Below are positions 23,410 to 32,337 of a DNA stretch of 64,000 nucleotides, in pieces. Each line of letters starts with the position of its first letter. Within the stretch, counting starts at the first letter, position 1. The position numbers were made by a program, and so were the translations under genes. The DNA comes from Anaerolineales bacterium (GTDB lineage Bacteria > Chloroflexota > Anaerolineae > Anaerolineales > JABWBV01). The stretch lies in the NCBI GenBank assembly GCA_020634875.1, contig JACKAX010000012.1, positions 1 to 64,000 on the forward strand, in the 5' to 3' direction. Under the pieces are notes generated by a model. It saw only the letters and a program-made list of their open reading frames with translations, did not search any database and was not told where the DNA came from.

Positions 23410-24063
23410 ATGATCCGTATCCTCCTCGTTGACGATCAAGAACTCGTCTGCTACGGCCTGCAAACCATCCTTAAAACCGCGCGTGACCTCGATGTCGTCG
23501 GCATGGCACACAACGGTATGCAGGCCCTCGAAAAAATCGCCGAAACATCCCCTGATGTCGTGCTGATGGATTTGAACATGCCCGTGATGAACGGCATCCA
23601 GGCTACGCGGGAAATCCGTGCCCGTTACCCCCACATTCAAGTCCTCGTCCTCACCACTTACGACGCCGACGAATGGGTGTTTGACGCCATCCGCAGCGGC
23701 GCGGCGGGCTACCTGCTCAAAGACACCCCACGCGAACAACTCATCCAGGGCATCCACGATGCCTACGCGGGCGAAACCCCCGTAGACCCTGCCATCGCCG
23801 GAAAGCTGTTCGCCTCTGTTGCCGAAAACCGTCCTCCCACCGAAACAAAAATCGCTCACGACTTCAACGATCGTGAGCGAGAAATTTTACGTTTGCTGGC
23901 AAAAGGCATGGGCAATAACGAAATCGCGGATGAACTCCACTTGTCCGAAGGCACGGTGCGGAATTACGTGACCGCGATGTTTACCAAGTTGGGGGTCACA
24001 AACCGCACGCAGGCGGCGATCATGGCGCTGCGGTATGGGGTGGTGAATTTGAATGAGGTTTGA
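23410..24063 (+). CDS. NarL/LuxR-family response regulator
   Basis: A 217-residue regulator. The receiver domain shows the acidic pair in 'ILLVDDQELV', phospho-acceptor D54 in 'VVLMDLNMPVMNG', a Thr in 'VLVLTTYDAD' and Lys in 'GYLLKDTPRE'. A LuxR-type helix-turn-helix covers about residues 150-212 ('LNDREREILRLLAKGMGNNEIADEL' pattern, then 'SEGTVRNYVTAMFTKLGV'). It is cognate to the upstream HisKA_3 kinase. The likely target is the divergent exporter operon via the inverted repeat at 21944-21965. Confidence 0.95.
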   Translation: MIRILLVDDQELVCYGLQTILKTARDLDVVGMAHNGMQALEKIAETSPDVVLMDLNMPVMNGIQATREIRARYPHIQVLVLTTYDADEWVFDAIRSGAAGYLLKDTPREQLIQGIHDAYAGETPVDPAIAGKLFASVAENRPPTETKIAHDFNDREREILRLLAKGMGNNEIADELHLSEGTVRNYVTAMFTKLGVTNRTQAAIMALRYGVVNLNEV

Positions 24064-24069
24064 GTTTCC

Positions 24070-25332
24070 CTAACCTGCCGGTTCCCCTGAAACCGCTTCA
24101 TCCAAATCCATATTCCGCAGTTTCGGCGCTTTCAACGCGGTAATCGCTACCACCAACAGTGTGACCGTTCCCCCCGCGACCACCGAGGGAATCGTACCCA
24201 GAAACTTCGCCGCAAACCCACTCTCAAACGCCCCAATCTCGTTGGATGACCCGATAAAAATCCAGTTCACCGCTGCGATCCGCCCGCGCAAGTGTTCGGG
24301 GGAATACAGGCGGAGCGTCGTACCCCGGATGACCATGCTGATCCCGTCCAGGAACCCGCTTAACGCCAGGGCTAACAGCGACAAGAAGAAGTTTTTCGAC
24401 AGGGCGAAGACGATGATCGCGACCCCAAATCCGCCAACCACGCCGAGCAGAATCTTCCCCGCGCGTTTGACGGGCGGGAACCGCGTCGCCCACAACATGC
24501 TCAACAACGCACCCGCCGACGGGGCCGCGGCCAAAATTCCCAACCCGCTCGGCCCGACGTTCAATATCTCAGTAGCAAAGATTGGCAGCAACGCCACTGC
24601 CCCGCCAAACAACACCGCGAACAAATCCAACGCCATCGAACCGACCAGAATCTGCTCCTGAAAGACATACCGCACCCCAAGCGAAATACTTTTCCAGATC
24701 GACTCGTGTTTTTCTACGGGCGGCATGGGTTTGGGACGAATGAACAAGATACACACAAACGCCAGCGCAAACAACGCTGCAATCATCAGGTACGTGTTCG
24801 TCACCCCCGCGAACGCATACACAAACCCGCCCAACGCCGGTCCCGCGATAGCTGTCACCTGCCCGACGCTGCCACCCCAGGTCGCCGCGTTCACGTATAC
24901 TGAGCGGGGCACGATCTGCGCTTCAAACGCCGAAGCGGCCGGGTCTGCAAACCCCCGCGCTAAGCCTGCCACAAACACGATGGCATACAGTGCGGCCAAC
25001 CCCTGTGCGTGCAGGGCAAACGAAATCCACGCAAACCCCAACGCCGAAAGGCTGGAAATCGCGCGGGTAACCACCACGATCCGGTGGCGGTTGTACCGGT
25101 CGGCCACGTGCCCGCCGAACAACGCCAGGCCAACGGACGGGATCGCCTCGACCAGGCCCAAAATGCCCAGAGCGAGCGGGTCTTTGGTCAGTTCGTAAAT
25201 CTGGTAGCCGAGCGCAACAGCCAGCGCGCGGCTCGCGAGCGTGGCGAAGCTGTTAGCCCCCAGCCAATATAAAAATTCGGGATACCGCAGGGCGGCATAC
25301 GGGTCGGTAGATTGTGTGGTAGAAGAAGTCAT
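24070..25332 (-). CDS. MFS transporter (EntS/DUF894-like exporter)
   Basis: A 420-residue 12-helix major-facilitator protein. The N-terminal 'YPEFLYWLGANSFATLASRA' and loop motif 'GGHVADRYNRHRIVVVTRA' (family motif A) are typical of the EntS-like group. The C-terminal half includes 'PEHLRGRIAAVNWIFIGSSNEIGAFESG', also typical of that group. Such proteins export siderophores or small toxic compounds; the substrate here is unknown. It converges on the response-regulator gene with only 6 bases between stops. Confidence 0.9.
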   Translation of the reverse strand: MTSSTTQSTDPYAALRYPEFLYWLGANSFATLASRALAVALGYQIYELTKDPLALGILGLVEAIPSVGLALFGGHVADRYNRHRIVVVTRAISSLSALGFAWISFALHAQGLAALYAIVFVAGLARGFADPAASAFEAQIVPRSVYVNAATWGGSVGQVTAIAGPALGGFVYAFAGVTNTYLMIAALFALAFVCILFIRPKPMPPVEKHESIWKSISLGVRYVFQEQILVGSMALDLFAVLFGGAVALLPIFATEILNVGPSGLGILAAAPSAGALLSMLWATRFPPVKRAGKILLGVVGGFGVAIIVFALSKNFFLSLLALALSGFLDGISMVIRGTTLRLYSPEHLRGRIAAVNWIFIGSSNEIGAFESGFAAKFLGTIPSVVAGGTVTLLVVAITALKAPKLRNMDLDEAVSGEPAG

Positions 25333-25504
25333 TCGTTTATAACGGAAGCACCCTGAGCGGAGCGGTAATTTATCAAAGTCTTGGCTTTGCTTTTTTTCCA
25401 GAGTAGTCGAAGGATGCGGATTCGAGTCATTCAGAAATACAGAAGGATAAGAAGTCGGGGATTATACTACCCACCTTGTTTTAAAACCCGTATTTGGAGT
25501 TCCC

Positions 25505-26269
25505 ATGAAACCGTTACAAGTTATCGGTGCAGGCTTTGGCCGCACTGGCACTCTCTCGCTTAAAATCGCCCTTGAAACCCTCGGCTTTGGCCCGTGCTAC
25601 CACATGACCGAAGTGATCAAACACCCCACTCATGTCGGGTTTTGGCACCGCGCCGTGCAGGGGGAGCACATGGACTGGGCGCGGATTTTCCGTGAGTATA
25701 ATGCGACGGTAGATTGGCCTGGCTGCACCTTTTACGAAGAATTGATGAGCGCGTACCCCGACGCCAAACTGATCCTGACCGTGCGCGACCCCAAAAAATG
25801 GTACGAGAGCACGCGGGACACCATTTTCATGAGTGTGCGTGCTGTCCCTCCACGTCTGAAGTGGCTTCTGCCCCCGTTTGCCCGTTTCATCGAAATGGTC
25901 ACCGCTCTGATCTGGCAAGGCACCTTCCACGGACGGTTTGACAACCGGGAATATGCTATTCAAATCTTCAACCAGCACATAGAAACCGTCAAACGCACCG
26001 TCCCCCCGGAAAGACTTCTGATTTTTGATGTGAAACAAGGCTGGGAACCGTTATGTGCGTTTCTCGATGTCCCCGTTCCCGAAGGGAAACCATTCCCCCA
26101 CGCCAATGACCGCCGAAAGATACTGGGGGCTATTCAAGCGGTGCGTGTGGCCGTGGTCGCCTTGCCCATCGGGTTTATCGCGGGGTTTGGGTACTGGGTC
26201 TGGAAACGGCGCAAAAAAGGAAACAATCCTGAGAATTTATTGAAGGAGCACGTGAATCCCTGCCCCTAA
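25505..26269 (+). CDS. Sulfotransferase-family protein with C-terminal membrane helix
   Basis: A 254-residue protein. The PAPS 5'-phosphosulfate loop is visible as 'GAGFGRTGTLSLKIALETLG' with 'GPCYHMTEV', the hallmark of the Sulfotransfer_4 group. The 3'-phosphate-binding region is 'AKLILTVRDPKKWYEST'. The C-terminus (about 215-238, 'VAVVALPIGFIAGFGYWVW') is a probable membrane anchor followed by basic residues. The acceptor is unknown. Its last 33 bases overlap the convergent permease gene. A -10-like TATACT lies at about 25464 in the otherwise empty 172-bp gap upstream. Confidence 0.85.
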   Translation: MKPLQVIGAGFGRTGTLSLKIALETLGFGPCYHMTEVIKHPTHVGFWHRAVQGEHMDWARIFREYNATVDWPGCTFYEELMSAYPDAKLILTVRDPKKWYESTRDTIFMSVRAVPPRLKWLLPPFARFIEMVTALIWQGTFHGRFDNREYAIQIFNQHIETVKRTVPPERLLIFDVKQGWEPLCAFLDVPVPEGKPFPHANDRRKILGAIQAVRVAVVALPIGFIAGFGYWVWKRRKKGNNPENLLKEHVNPCP

Positions 26270-27004
26270 AATCAATAACCCTAATACCGCCCGCACAATG
26301 CGCCGGTCAATTTTGTTGACGGTTCGCGCCCCAAGCCAGGCGCCGGGCAATGATCCGATCAGCATCGGCCCGACCAGCCCCCAATTTACCTTCCCCGCAA
26401 ATGCGTAAGTCACTGCGGGGACCGTCGCCAGCAATGCTCCATGTAAAACATCCATTCCCACCATCTGGTTGAGCGGGATCGAGAAAAAGACCAACAACAA
26501 CGCCATAATTACCGTTCCCCCACCGATGGATGTTAACCCCACCAGCGCACCCCCTAACGCCCCAATAAACACCATTGCAATTGGGGAGGGCCATCGAATT
26601 TCGATGTGCTCCTTCGGCCCAACCAACCGCGTAATCCGCGCTAAGATAATCAAGCTAACGACGATCAACATCCAGCCCAAAAATTTCGGTAACGTTTGGG
26701 AGACAAAGGAGCTATCTTCCCCCTGATGCAGAATGAATTGTGCTGCTAAATAAGAAGCCGGAAGACTGCCCGCAGCCATCCACGCGACCCGCCGGATAGA
26801 AACGTTGTTCTCCCGGCGATGTTGGATGCTCCCGACAATTTTTGTGACTGCGGCAAAGGTCAGGTCCGTACCGACCGCCAAAACAGGGTTGAGTTTCATA
26901 AAAATTAAGAGAAATGGGGTCATCAATGCGCCACCGCCCATTCCTGTTAACCCAATCAGAAACCCCACCACCAGGCCCGCGCCTATAGGAAGAAGGATAT
27001 TCAT
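26237..27004 (-). CDS. TauE/SafE-family sulfite exporter-like permease
   Basis: A 255-residue integral membrane protein with about eight helices. The paired family motifs 'VGFLIGLTGMGGGALMTPFL' and 'GGALVGLTSIGGGTVIMALL' are both present. The start at 27004 is chosen because TTGGAG precedes it; an in-frame extension to 27115 would overlap ggt and lacks a signal. The family moves sulfite or organosulfonates. The neighbouring sulfotransferase makes sulfur chemistry a reasonable shared theme, but no operon links them (they converge). Confidence 0.88.
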   Translation of the reverse strand: MNILLPIGAGLVVGFLIGLTGMGGGALMTPFLLIFMKLNPVLAVGTDLTFAAVTKIVGSIQHRRENNVSIRRVAWMAAGSLPASYLAAQFILHQGEDSSFVSQTLPKFLGWMLIVVSLIILARITRLVGPKEHIEIRWPSPIAMVFIGALGGALVGLTSIGGGTVIMALLLVFFSIPLNQMVGMDVLHGALLATVPAVTYAFAGKVNWGLVGPMLIGSLPGAWLGARTVNKIDRRIVRAVLGLLILGAGIHVLLQ

Positions 27005-27096
27005 CAAATACTCCAAATGTTTGGATAGAAAACCAGGTCTGGTTTTCGAGACGCTACTATACCACCTATTGCCTGGGAAGATCAAATTTGCGGAGA

Positions 27097-28761
27097 CTAC
27101 AAACTCATCGCACACCCATCCGCGCGGGGATCGCTCCCGCCCCAGAGGACACCGTTCCCCTCGCGGCGGATCACCTGCCCGCGTCCGAACAGCGCCCGCC
27201 CGTGCCCGGTCACGGGGGCGATGTTGTGCCCGCGCGCGGCCAATTCCGCGAGGGTGTCGAACCCGATCCCCTCTTCCAACGCCACGCGTCCGCCCGCTTC
27301 TCCATCATCAATACAAAACCGGGGCCGGTCCAGCGCCGCCTGCGGGTCCAGTGCATCGTCAATCAACCCGACCGCCACTTGCATGTGTCCCTGCGGCTGC
27401 ATGAACCCGCCCATGACGCCGTAGGAGGCAAATAATTCTTCACCACGTAGGGGCGTTGCATGCAACGCCCCTACCGCAGAAGATTTGGTAATCATCGCCG
27501 GAATAATCGTGTGGTAGGGACGTTTTCCGGGTGCGAGGGCGTTGGGGTGTGTGGGGTCGAGGGTGAAGTTATGACCGCGGTTTTGGAGGGTGAAGCCCCA
27601 GCCTTTGGGGACGATGCCTGTGCCAAAGCCCATGTAATTGCTGTTGATGAACGAACACGCGTTGCCCTCGCCATCTACGACGGAGAGGTACACGGTGTCG
27701 GAAGAAGACGTCGGCGTGCCGTGGACTTGATCGAGGGTGGCGCGGGTGGGATGGATAAGCGCGCGGCGTTCGGCGGCGTAGGTTTTGGAGAGGAGGTCTT
27801 CGAGGGGGGCGGGGTTAAATTTCGGGTCGGCGACGTACCAACGGGTGTCGGCAAAGGCCAGGCGCATGGCTTCGATCATCAGGTGGAAACGTTGGGTGGA
27901 CAGGGGCGCGTGTTCGGTCAGGTCAAAGCCTTCGAGGAGGTTGAGGGCGAGGAGGGCGGCCAAACCCTGTCCGTTCGGGGGACATTCCCAGATGCGGTAG
28001 CCGCGATAGGTGGTGGAGATGGGAGTATCCCAAGTGGAGGTGTGGGTTGCGAGGTCGTCCAGGGACATGACTCCGCCCGCGTCGCGTAAAACGCGGACGA
28101 TGGCTTCGGCGATGGGGCCGCGGTAGTAGGCATCTTTCCCACCCTCGGCAATCAGACGGAAGGTACGCGCGAGGCCGGGGTTGCGGAAAATTTCGCCCGC
28201 GCGGGGGGCGCGTCCATCAAGCGTTAGTTCGTGGCCATTGGGGGCGTGGGCGAGTTGGCGTTCGGCTCCGCGTGCCCAGTAATGGGCAGTGATGGGGGCG
28301 ACGGGGAAACCTTCTTCGGCAAGGCGAATGGCGGGCGCGAGGACATCCGCGAGGGGCAGGCGTCCGTGGCGTGCGACCAGATCGCACCAGCCCGCACACG
28401 CGCCGGGGACGGTGACGGTGTGAGGGTGGTAGGGGTCTGGAATTGTCAATTGTGAATGGTCAATTGACAATTGATCATTGAGCAGTTCAAGGGTCAAAGC
28501 TCCAGGGGCACGGCCGGAGGCGTTGAGGGCGGTGACTTGCCCAGTTTTGGCGTCAAAATAGAGGGCAAACGCATCCCCGCCGAGGCCGGTGGAGGTGGGT
28601 TCGGTGACGTTGAGGGCGGCGGCGGTGGCGATGGCGGCATCGGCGGCGTTACCGCCTTTGGACAGGATTTCCAGCCCGGCGGCAACGGCTAGCGGTTGGG
28701 AGGTGGCGACAATGCCACGGGTGGAGAGGACGGGGGAGCGGCGGGAGGTGAAGGGGAGCAT
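27097..28761 (-). CDS. ggt: Gamma-glutamyltransferase with two palindrome-derived in-frame insertions
   Basis: A 554-residue Ntn hydrolase of the gamma-glutamyltranspeptidase family. 'GGNAADAAIATAAALNVTEP' near the N-terminus is a family hallmark. The autoprocessing nucleophile is the Thr in 'SSSDTVYLSVVDGEGNACS', and 'YHTIIPAMI' and 'GVMGGFMQPQGHMQVAVGLI' mark the small subunit. No signal peptide is evident. Two translated stretches are encoded by palindromic DNA: about residues 97-108 ('DQLSIDHSQLTI') and about 425-442 ('VGALHATPLRGEE'). Both fall where the family normally has short loops, so activity may be retained. It hydrolyses or transfers gamma-glutamyl groups, as from glutathione. 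Confidence 0.93.
   Translation of the reverse strand: MLPFTSRRSPVLSTRGIVATSQPLAVAAGLEILSKGGNAADAAIATAAALNVTEPTSTGLGGDAFALYFDAKTGQVTALNASGRAPGALTLELLNDQLSIDHSQLTIPDPYHPHTVTVPGACAGWCDLVARHGRLPLADVLAPAIRLAEEGFPVAPITAHYWARGAERQLAHAPNGHELTLDGRAPRAGEIFRNPGLARTFRLIAEGGKDAYYRGPIAEAIVRVLRDAGGVMSLDDLATHTSTWDTPISTTYRGYRIWECPPNGQGLAALLALNLLEGFDLTEHAPLSTQRFHLMIEAMRLAFADTRWYVADPKFNPAPLEDLLSKTYAAERRALIHPTRATLDQVHGTPTSSSDTVYLSVVDGEGNACSFINSNYMGFGTGIVPKGWGFTLQNRGHNFTLDPTHPNALAPGKRPYHTIIPAMITKSSAVGALHATPLRGEELFASYGVMGGFMQPQGHMQVAVGLIDDALDPQAALDRPRFCIDDGEAGGRVALEEGIGFDTLAELAARGHNIAPVTGHGRALFGRGQVIRREGNGVLWGGSDPRADGCAMSL
27447..27474. repeat. Perfect 28-bp palindrome inside ggt
   Basis: GTAGGGGCGTTGCA and its exact complement (axis 27460/27461) are read in frame within ggt. 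Palindromes beginning GTAGGGGCG are a known style of dispersed repeat in filamentous and environmental bacteria, normally intergenic. Confidence 0.75.
28441..28472. repeat. 12-bp-arm inverted repeat inside ggt
   Basis: AATTGTCAATTG (28441-28452) and CAATTGACAATT (28461-28472) are exact inverted copies around an 8-base loop. The words ATTGTCA/ATTGACA are short-repeat style, and the stretch is translated in ggt. Confidence 0.7.
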
Positions 28762-28942
28762 GGGAGAGGGAGAAAAGGAGAAGGGGAGAAAAGGGGAAGA
28801 GGGGAAGAGGGGTATTTTAGCATGGATAGAGATGCGGAGTTTTGTTTGCGGGAGGGATTCGGGTAAAATATTTTCATCCCATTTTCACCTGGGGGTAAAT
28901 TACGAGCTCCCCCGTTTGCAAACCCGTTTTAGGAGGCCCATC

Positions 28943-31228
28943 ATGATCCGGCGTTTTGTGTTTTTATGTTTGCTTGCGCTTCTATTTAGCCTGAAAGGGG
29001 AAACAAAAACCCTGGCGATCCCTTCCACTCCTGAAATCTCTCAACCCGTTGTTTCTTACGTTCCCACCACTTTGGATGTTTGCCTGCCCTACGAACCCGA
29101 TACTCTTTATATGTATGGAGGCAGTACTTTAACCATGCACATCATCCAAGAAGCCATTTATGACGGCCCTATAGATACCGCCGCCTATGGATTCCAGCCC
29201 ATCATCCTGGAGCAAATTCCTACGGTGGAGAATGGCGGTGTCCTCATTCAGCCTGTAACTGTCCATGAAGGGGATACAATAGTCAATATAGCAGAGGATG
29301 TTGTCCCTTTGACATCCGGCGAACTGATTTTCCCTTCTGGCTGTTACAGCGACGCGTGTGCCATCCCCTATAATGGCGGGGAGGTGCTGATGGATCAGGT
29401 CAGTGCAACGTTTGATTTGCTTCCTGGCCTGACCTGGTCGGATGGCACGCCGCTTACCGCGGCGGACTCGGTATATTCTTATCAACTTCGTGCGGATCCT
29501 GCCACGCCAATGAGCAAGTACGTTGAAGACCGAACTGCTTCTTATCAGGCAAATTCTGACACCCAAACTGTTTGGGCGGGGTATCCCGGCTATCACCCGG
29601 CGTTGCAGTGGAATCAATATTATACGTTTTTTTGGCAGCCCTTACCCGAACATCTTTGGGGTTCCTATACAGCCGAAGAACTGCTTACCATCCCAATCAG
29701 CACCCGTATGCCATTGGGGTGGGGGGCCTACGTTATTGACGAGTGGGTTACAGGCAGCCATGTCTCCCTGCACAAAAATCCCTATTATTTCCGAGCTGAA
29801 GAGGGCTTGCCTGCTTTTGAAAATCTCATCTTTCACTTTTCTGCCCATCCCCTGGCCGACATCCTCAACGGGACCTGTGACCTTGTTGCCATTGATGCAC
29901 AGTTGGATGATTACCTCCCTTACGATGCGGCAGGCATCCTTGACCTGGTTATCTCCCCTAGCGCGATTTGGGAACACCTAGATTTCGGGATGCTCCCTGT
30001 TGAGACCTACACGGGCTTTGCTGGGCAGACTCTGGCCTTCCAAGACCCGAATATCCGCAAAGCCTTTGCTTATTGTCTTGACCGCGAAGCCTTGCAAGAA
30101 GACGTTTACGCAGGCTATGGCGAAATCTTTCACGCCTATATTTCGCCTAACCATCCCTACTATCCGGCGGATGCGACCGAGTATCCGTTCGACCCCGCGC
30201 AAGGACGTGCCTTGTTGGAGGCGGCAGGGTGGGTGGATACGAACGGCAATGGGATTCGCGAGAAGGAAGGGGTGGAATTTTCCGTAAATATGGTGACGAC
30301 CGACGCCCCCCACCGCTTGATTATGGTAGCAGCAATGGCCGCGCAAATGAATACCAACTGTGGGATTCAAATCATCCCTGAGCATCTTTCCACCAATGAA
30401 ACATTTGCCAGTTGGCCAGACGGTCCGATCTTTGGGCGGCAGTTTGATCTGGCAGAATATGCCTGGTTAAGCAACGGAACCCCAACCTGTGACTTGTTCA
30501 TCACGGAAGAAATCCCTGGCAATCTCAGCCCAGGGGGGAGTAATAATACTGGCTACAGCAACCCCTCCTACGACACAGCCTGTCAAACCGCGCTGGATGC
30601 CCTTTCTGAGACCGATAAGCAAACCTATCATGAGGCAGCAGTCCGCATTTTCACCCAGGATTTGCCCGTTTTGCCGCTTTTCTCCCGGCTTAACGTAGGC
30701 GCGTCCATCCCCTATCTCACCGGCTTTACCCTGGATCCCACAGAAACCCCGCTCTGGAACCTCGAAGAAATTCACTACTTCGTTGAAACGGCAGAGATTC
30801 CTCCTGAAGGCGGGAGCTTTACCTCCTCGCTTGACCAAACCACCTTCACCTTCCCTGCGGGCACTTTTACCGAGACTGTAACCCTGACCTACGTCCCGCT
30901 CTTTGACGCCCAAGCCCCCGATAGCAGCGAACTGGTTCCCATCCGGCACACCTTTGGCGTTTCCGCGGTCTACACGGCAAACGGCCAACCCGCTCATCCT
31001 ACCGATTCCCCCGTCTTCATGGTGTCTTATACGGATGCTGAATTAGGGGTTGTTATGGAAAACACCCTGGCAATTTACCGATGGGATGGAACTCAATGGG
31101 AGAGGGAACCCTGGTCCACCCTGGATGTTGAAAACAATGGTTTGGTAACGGCCTTCGAGCAGTTCTCCCTTTGGGCGGTCATGGGGGAGACGAACCATCT
31201 ATTCTTGCCAGTCGTCCACCATGAGTAG
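28943..31228 (+). CDS. Extracellular solute-binding protein (SBP_bac_5, peptide type) with extra C-terminal domain
   Basis: A 761-residue exported protein. The start at 28943 has AGGAGG 8 bases upstream and a signal peptide follows ('MIRRFVFLCLLALLFSLKG'). Residues about 30-580 resemble family-5 dipeptide/oligopeptide-binding proteins: 'WSDGTPLTAADSVYSYQL', 'NPYYFRAEEGLPAFENLIF', 'FQDPNIRKAFAYCLDREAL'. From about 615, 'IPPEGGSFTSSLDQTTFTF' begins a ZU5-like beta domain not normally found in these binders. The end is 'LFLPVVHHE'. No lipobox is seen and no permease or ATPase genes are nearby. It may be a surface receptor rather than a transporter component. Confidence 0.82.
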   Translation: MIRRFVFLCLLALLFSLKGETKTLAIPSTPEISQPVVSYVPTTLDVCLPYEPDTLYMYGGSTLTMHIIQEAIYDGPIDTAAYGFQPIILEQIPTVENGGVLIQPVTVHEGDTIVNIAEDVVPLTSGELIFPSGCYSDACAIPYNGGEVLMDQVSATFDLLPGLTWSDGTPLTAADSVYSYQLRADPATPMSKYVEDRTASYQANSDTQTVWAGYPGYHPALQWNQYYTFFWQPLPEHLWGSYTAEELLTIPISTRMPLGWGAYVIDEWVTGSHVSLHKNPYYFRAEEGLPAFENLIFHFSAHPLADILNGTCDLVAIDAQLDDYLPYDAAGILDLVISPSAIWEHLDFGMLPVETYTGFAGQTLAFQDPNIRKAFAYCLDREALQEDVYAGYGEIFHAYISPNHPYYPADATEYPFDPAQGRALLEAAGWVDTNGNGIREKEGVEFSVNMVTTDAPHRLIMVAAMAAQMNTNCGIQIIPEHLSTNETFASWPDGPIFGRQFDLAEYAWLSNGTPTCDLFITEEIPGNLSPGGSNNTGYSNPSYDTACQTALDALSETDKQTYHEAAVRIFTQDLPVLPLFSRLNVGASIPYLTGFTLDPTETPLWNLEEIHYFVETAEIPPEGGSFTSSLDQTTFTFPAGTFTETVTLTYVPLFDAQAPDSSELVPIRHTFGVSAVYTANGQPAHPTDSPVFMVSYTDAELGVVMENTLAIYRWDGTQWEREPWSTLDVENNGLVTAFEQFSLWAVMGETNHLFLPVVHHE

Positions 31229-31336
31229 TCCAAGCCCTATTTTTTCCAGAAAAAGGGCCTTGCGGATATATACGACTAGCTTTTCCTATAGAGAATACTA
31301 ATTAGTGCAGATAACAAGCTATATTTTCTATAGAAT

Positions 31337-31371
31337 TAGGCTGTTGTTGTTAACCTCAACGACCTAATTTT
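31337..31371. repeat. Imperfect hairpin in the 31229-31491 gap
   Basis: ATTAGGCTGTTG and CAACGACCTAAT (about 31337-31371) pair with two mismatches. AGGCTGTTG also has an inverted copy CAACAGCCT near 31400. The remainder of the 263-bp gap is AT-rich with a 'GCCTTGCGG' fold-back near 31257 and no coding signal. Confidence 0.35.
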
Positions 31372-31491
31372 ATAAAATTTACTACTTATTTCCTGCACCA
31401 ACAGCCTTTTTCCGTGAAAAATCCTGATTGTATTCAAACCTAAATTAGGATAAAATGGCGTAGCCGGGTTTGGATTTCCCTCTGGTGTTGG

Positions 31492-32274
31492 ATGATTCGT
31501 GATCCTTACGCCCGCCAGGGGATAAATGACCCTCATTTTTACCCTATGCTCTTCTACCGTCCCCCTCGTAACGACCTCGCGCGGCGCACCACGCTCTCTC
31601 AGATTACTGAAACCGGAGCTTCCCACCACGCCGCGGGACTCCACTACCTCTCACAGGAAACATTTGAAGCCATTCAGACGCTGTTGCCCGCGTTTGACGC
31701 AGCCCTGCACCGGGTCACAAGCGAACGCACGGCCTATTTGCGGGCAGCCAGGGAAGGGCGCGAGGCGTTAAGTCGGCTCAAGGATTATTTGCGGGATTTG
31801 TGGGAGGTAACGCGCCGCCGGGTCAGAAGGCATGGGGAACCCGCGTTTGTGTTGGGGTGTTACCAACTGTCCGCCAACGGTTCTCCGCCTCGGGTTGGGT
31901 CTTATGGGGAGTGGTTATTGATGGCGGACCGGGTGATTGCTGGGGAGGCTCAAGCGATCGCGCAGGGGTATCCTCCCGCCGTTTGCCCCAGTGTTGCGGA
32001 AATCCAAGCGGTGTTAACTGTTGCCCAAAATCAGCAAGTGGTGATTACGATGGCAGACCGGAAGTATGACGAAGCACAGGCAGCCCTCGCAACGCTCCGT
32101 TCCCAGGCCGACGCGTTGATCCACGATGCGATGGAGGAATTGCGGTTTGCCCTACGCAAGCTGGATGCGCCTTCGCAGCGGCGGATTATGCGGTTTTATG
32201 GGGCTACGTTTGTGTCGAGGCGGGGGAAGGGGGCAGGGGAGGAGGAAGGGGAGCCTGCTCAGGCGGATTTGTAA
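31492..32274 (+). CDS. Hypothetical helical protein
   Basis: A 260-residue soluble, helix-rich protein ('DAALHRVTSERTAYLRAARE', 'MADRKYDEAQAALATLRSQAD'). The middle has 'LSANGSPPRVGSYGEWLLMADRVIAGEAQAI'. No signal peptide. The start is uncertain: no strong ribosome binding site precedes 31492 and later in-frame ATGs exist (31546). The C-terminus is a charged tail (Gly/Glu/Lys-rich). I do not recognise a family. It is followed by a convergent recF with 63 bases between stops. Confidence 0.6.
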   Translation: MIRDPYARQGINDPHFYPMLFYRPPRNDLARRTTLSQITETGASHHAAGLHYLSQETFEAIQTLLPAFDAALHRVTSERTAYLRAAREGREALSRLKDYLRDLWEVTRRRVRRHGEPAFVLGCYQLSANGSPPRVGSYGEWLLMADRVIAGEAQAIAQGYPPAVCPSVAEIQAVLTVAQNQQVVITMADRKYDEAQAALATLRSQADALIHDAMEELRFALRKLDAPSQRRIMRFYGATFVSRRGKGAGEEEGEPAQADL

Positions 32275-32337
32275 CAGGCGTTGGCTCCTATCAGACAAAG
32301 GTGCGACGCACTTGAGGGGTTTGTTACTTGTAATTCG

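Noticed and set aside
31200..31491. Riboswitch or small RNA in the AT-rich gap
   Set aside because: Only weak, imperfect pairings were seen and no known riboswitch core was recognised.
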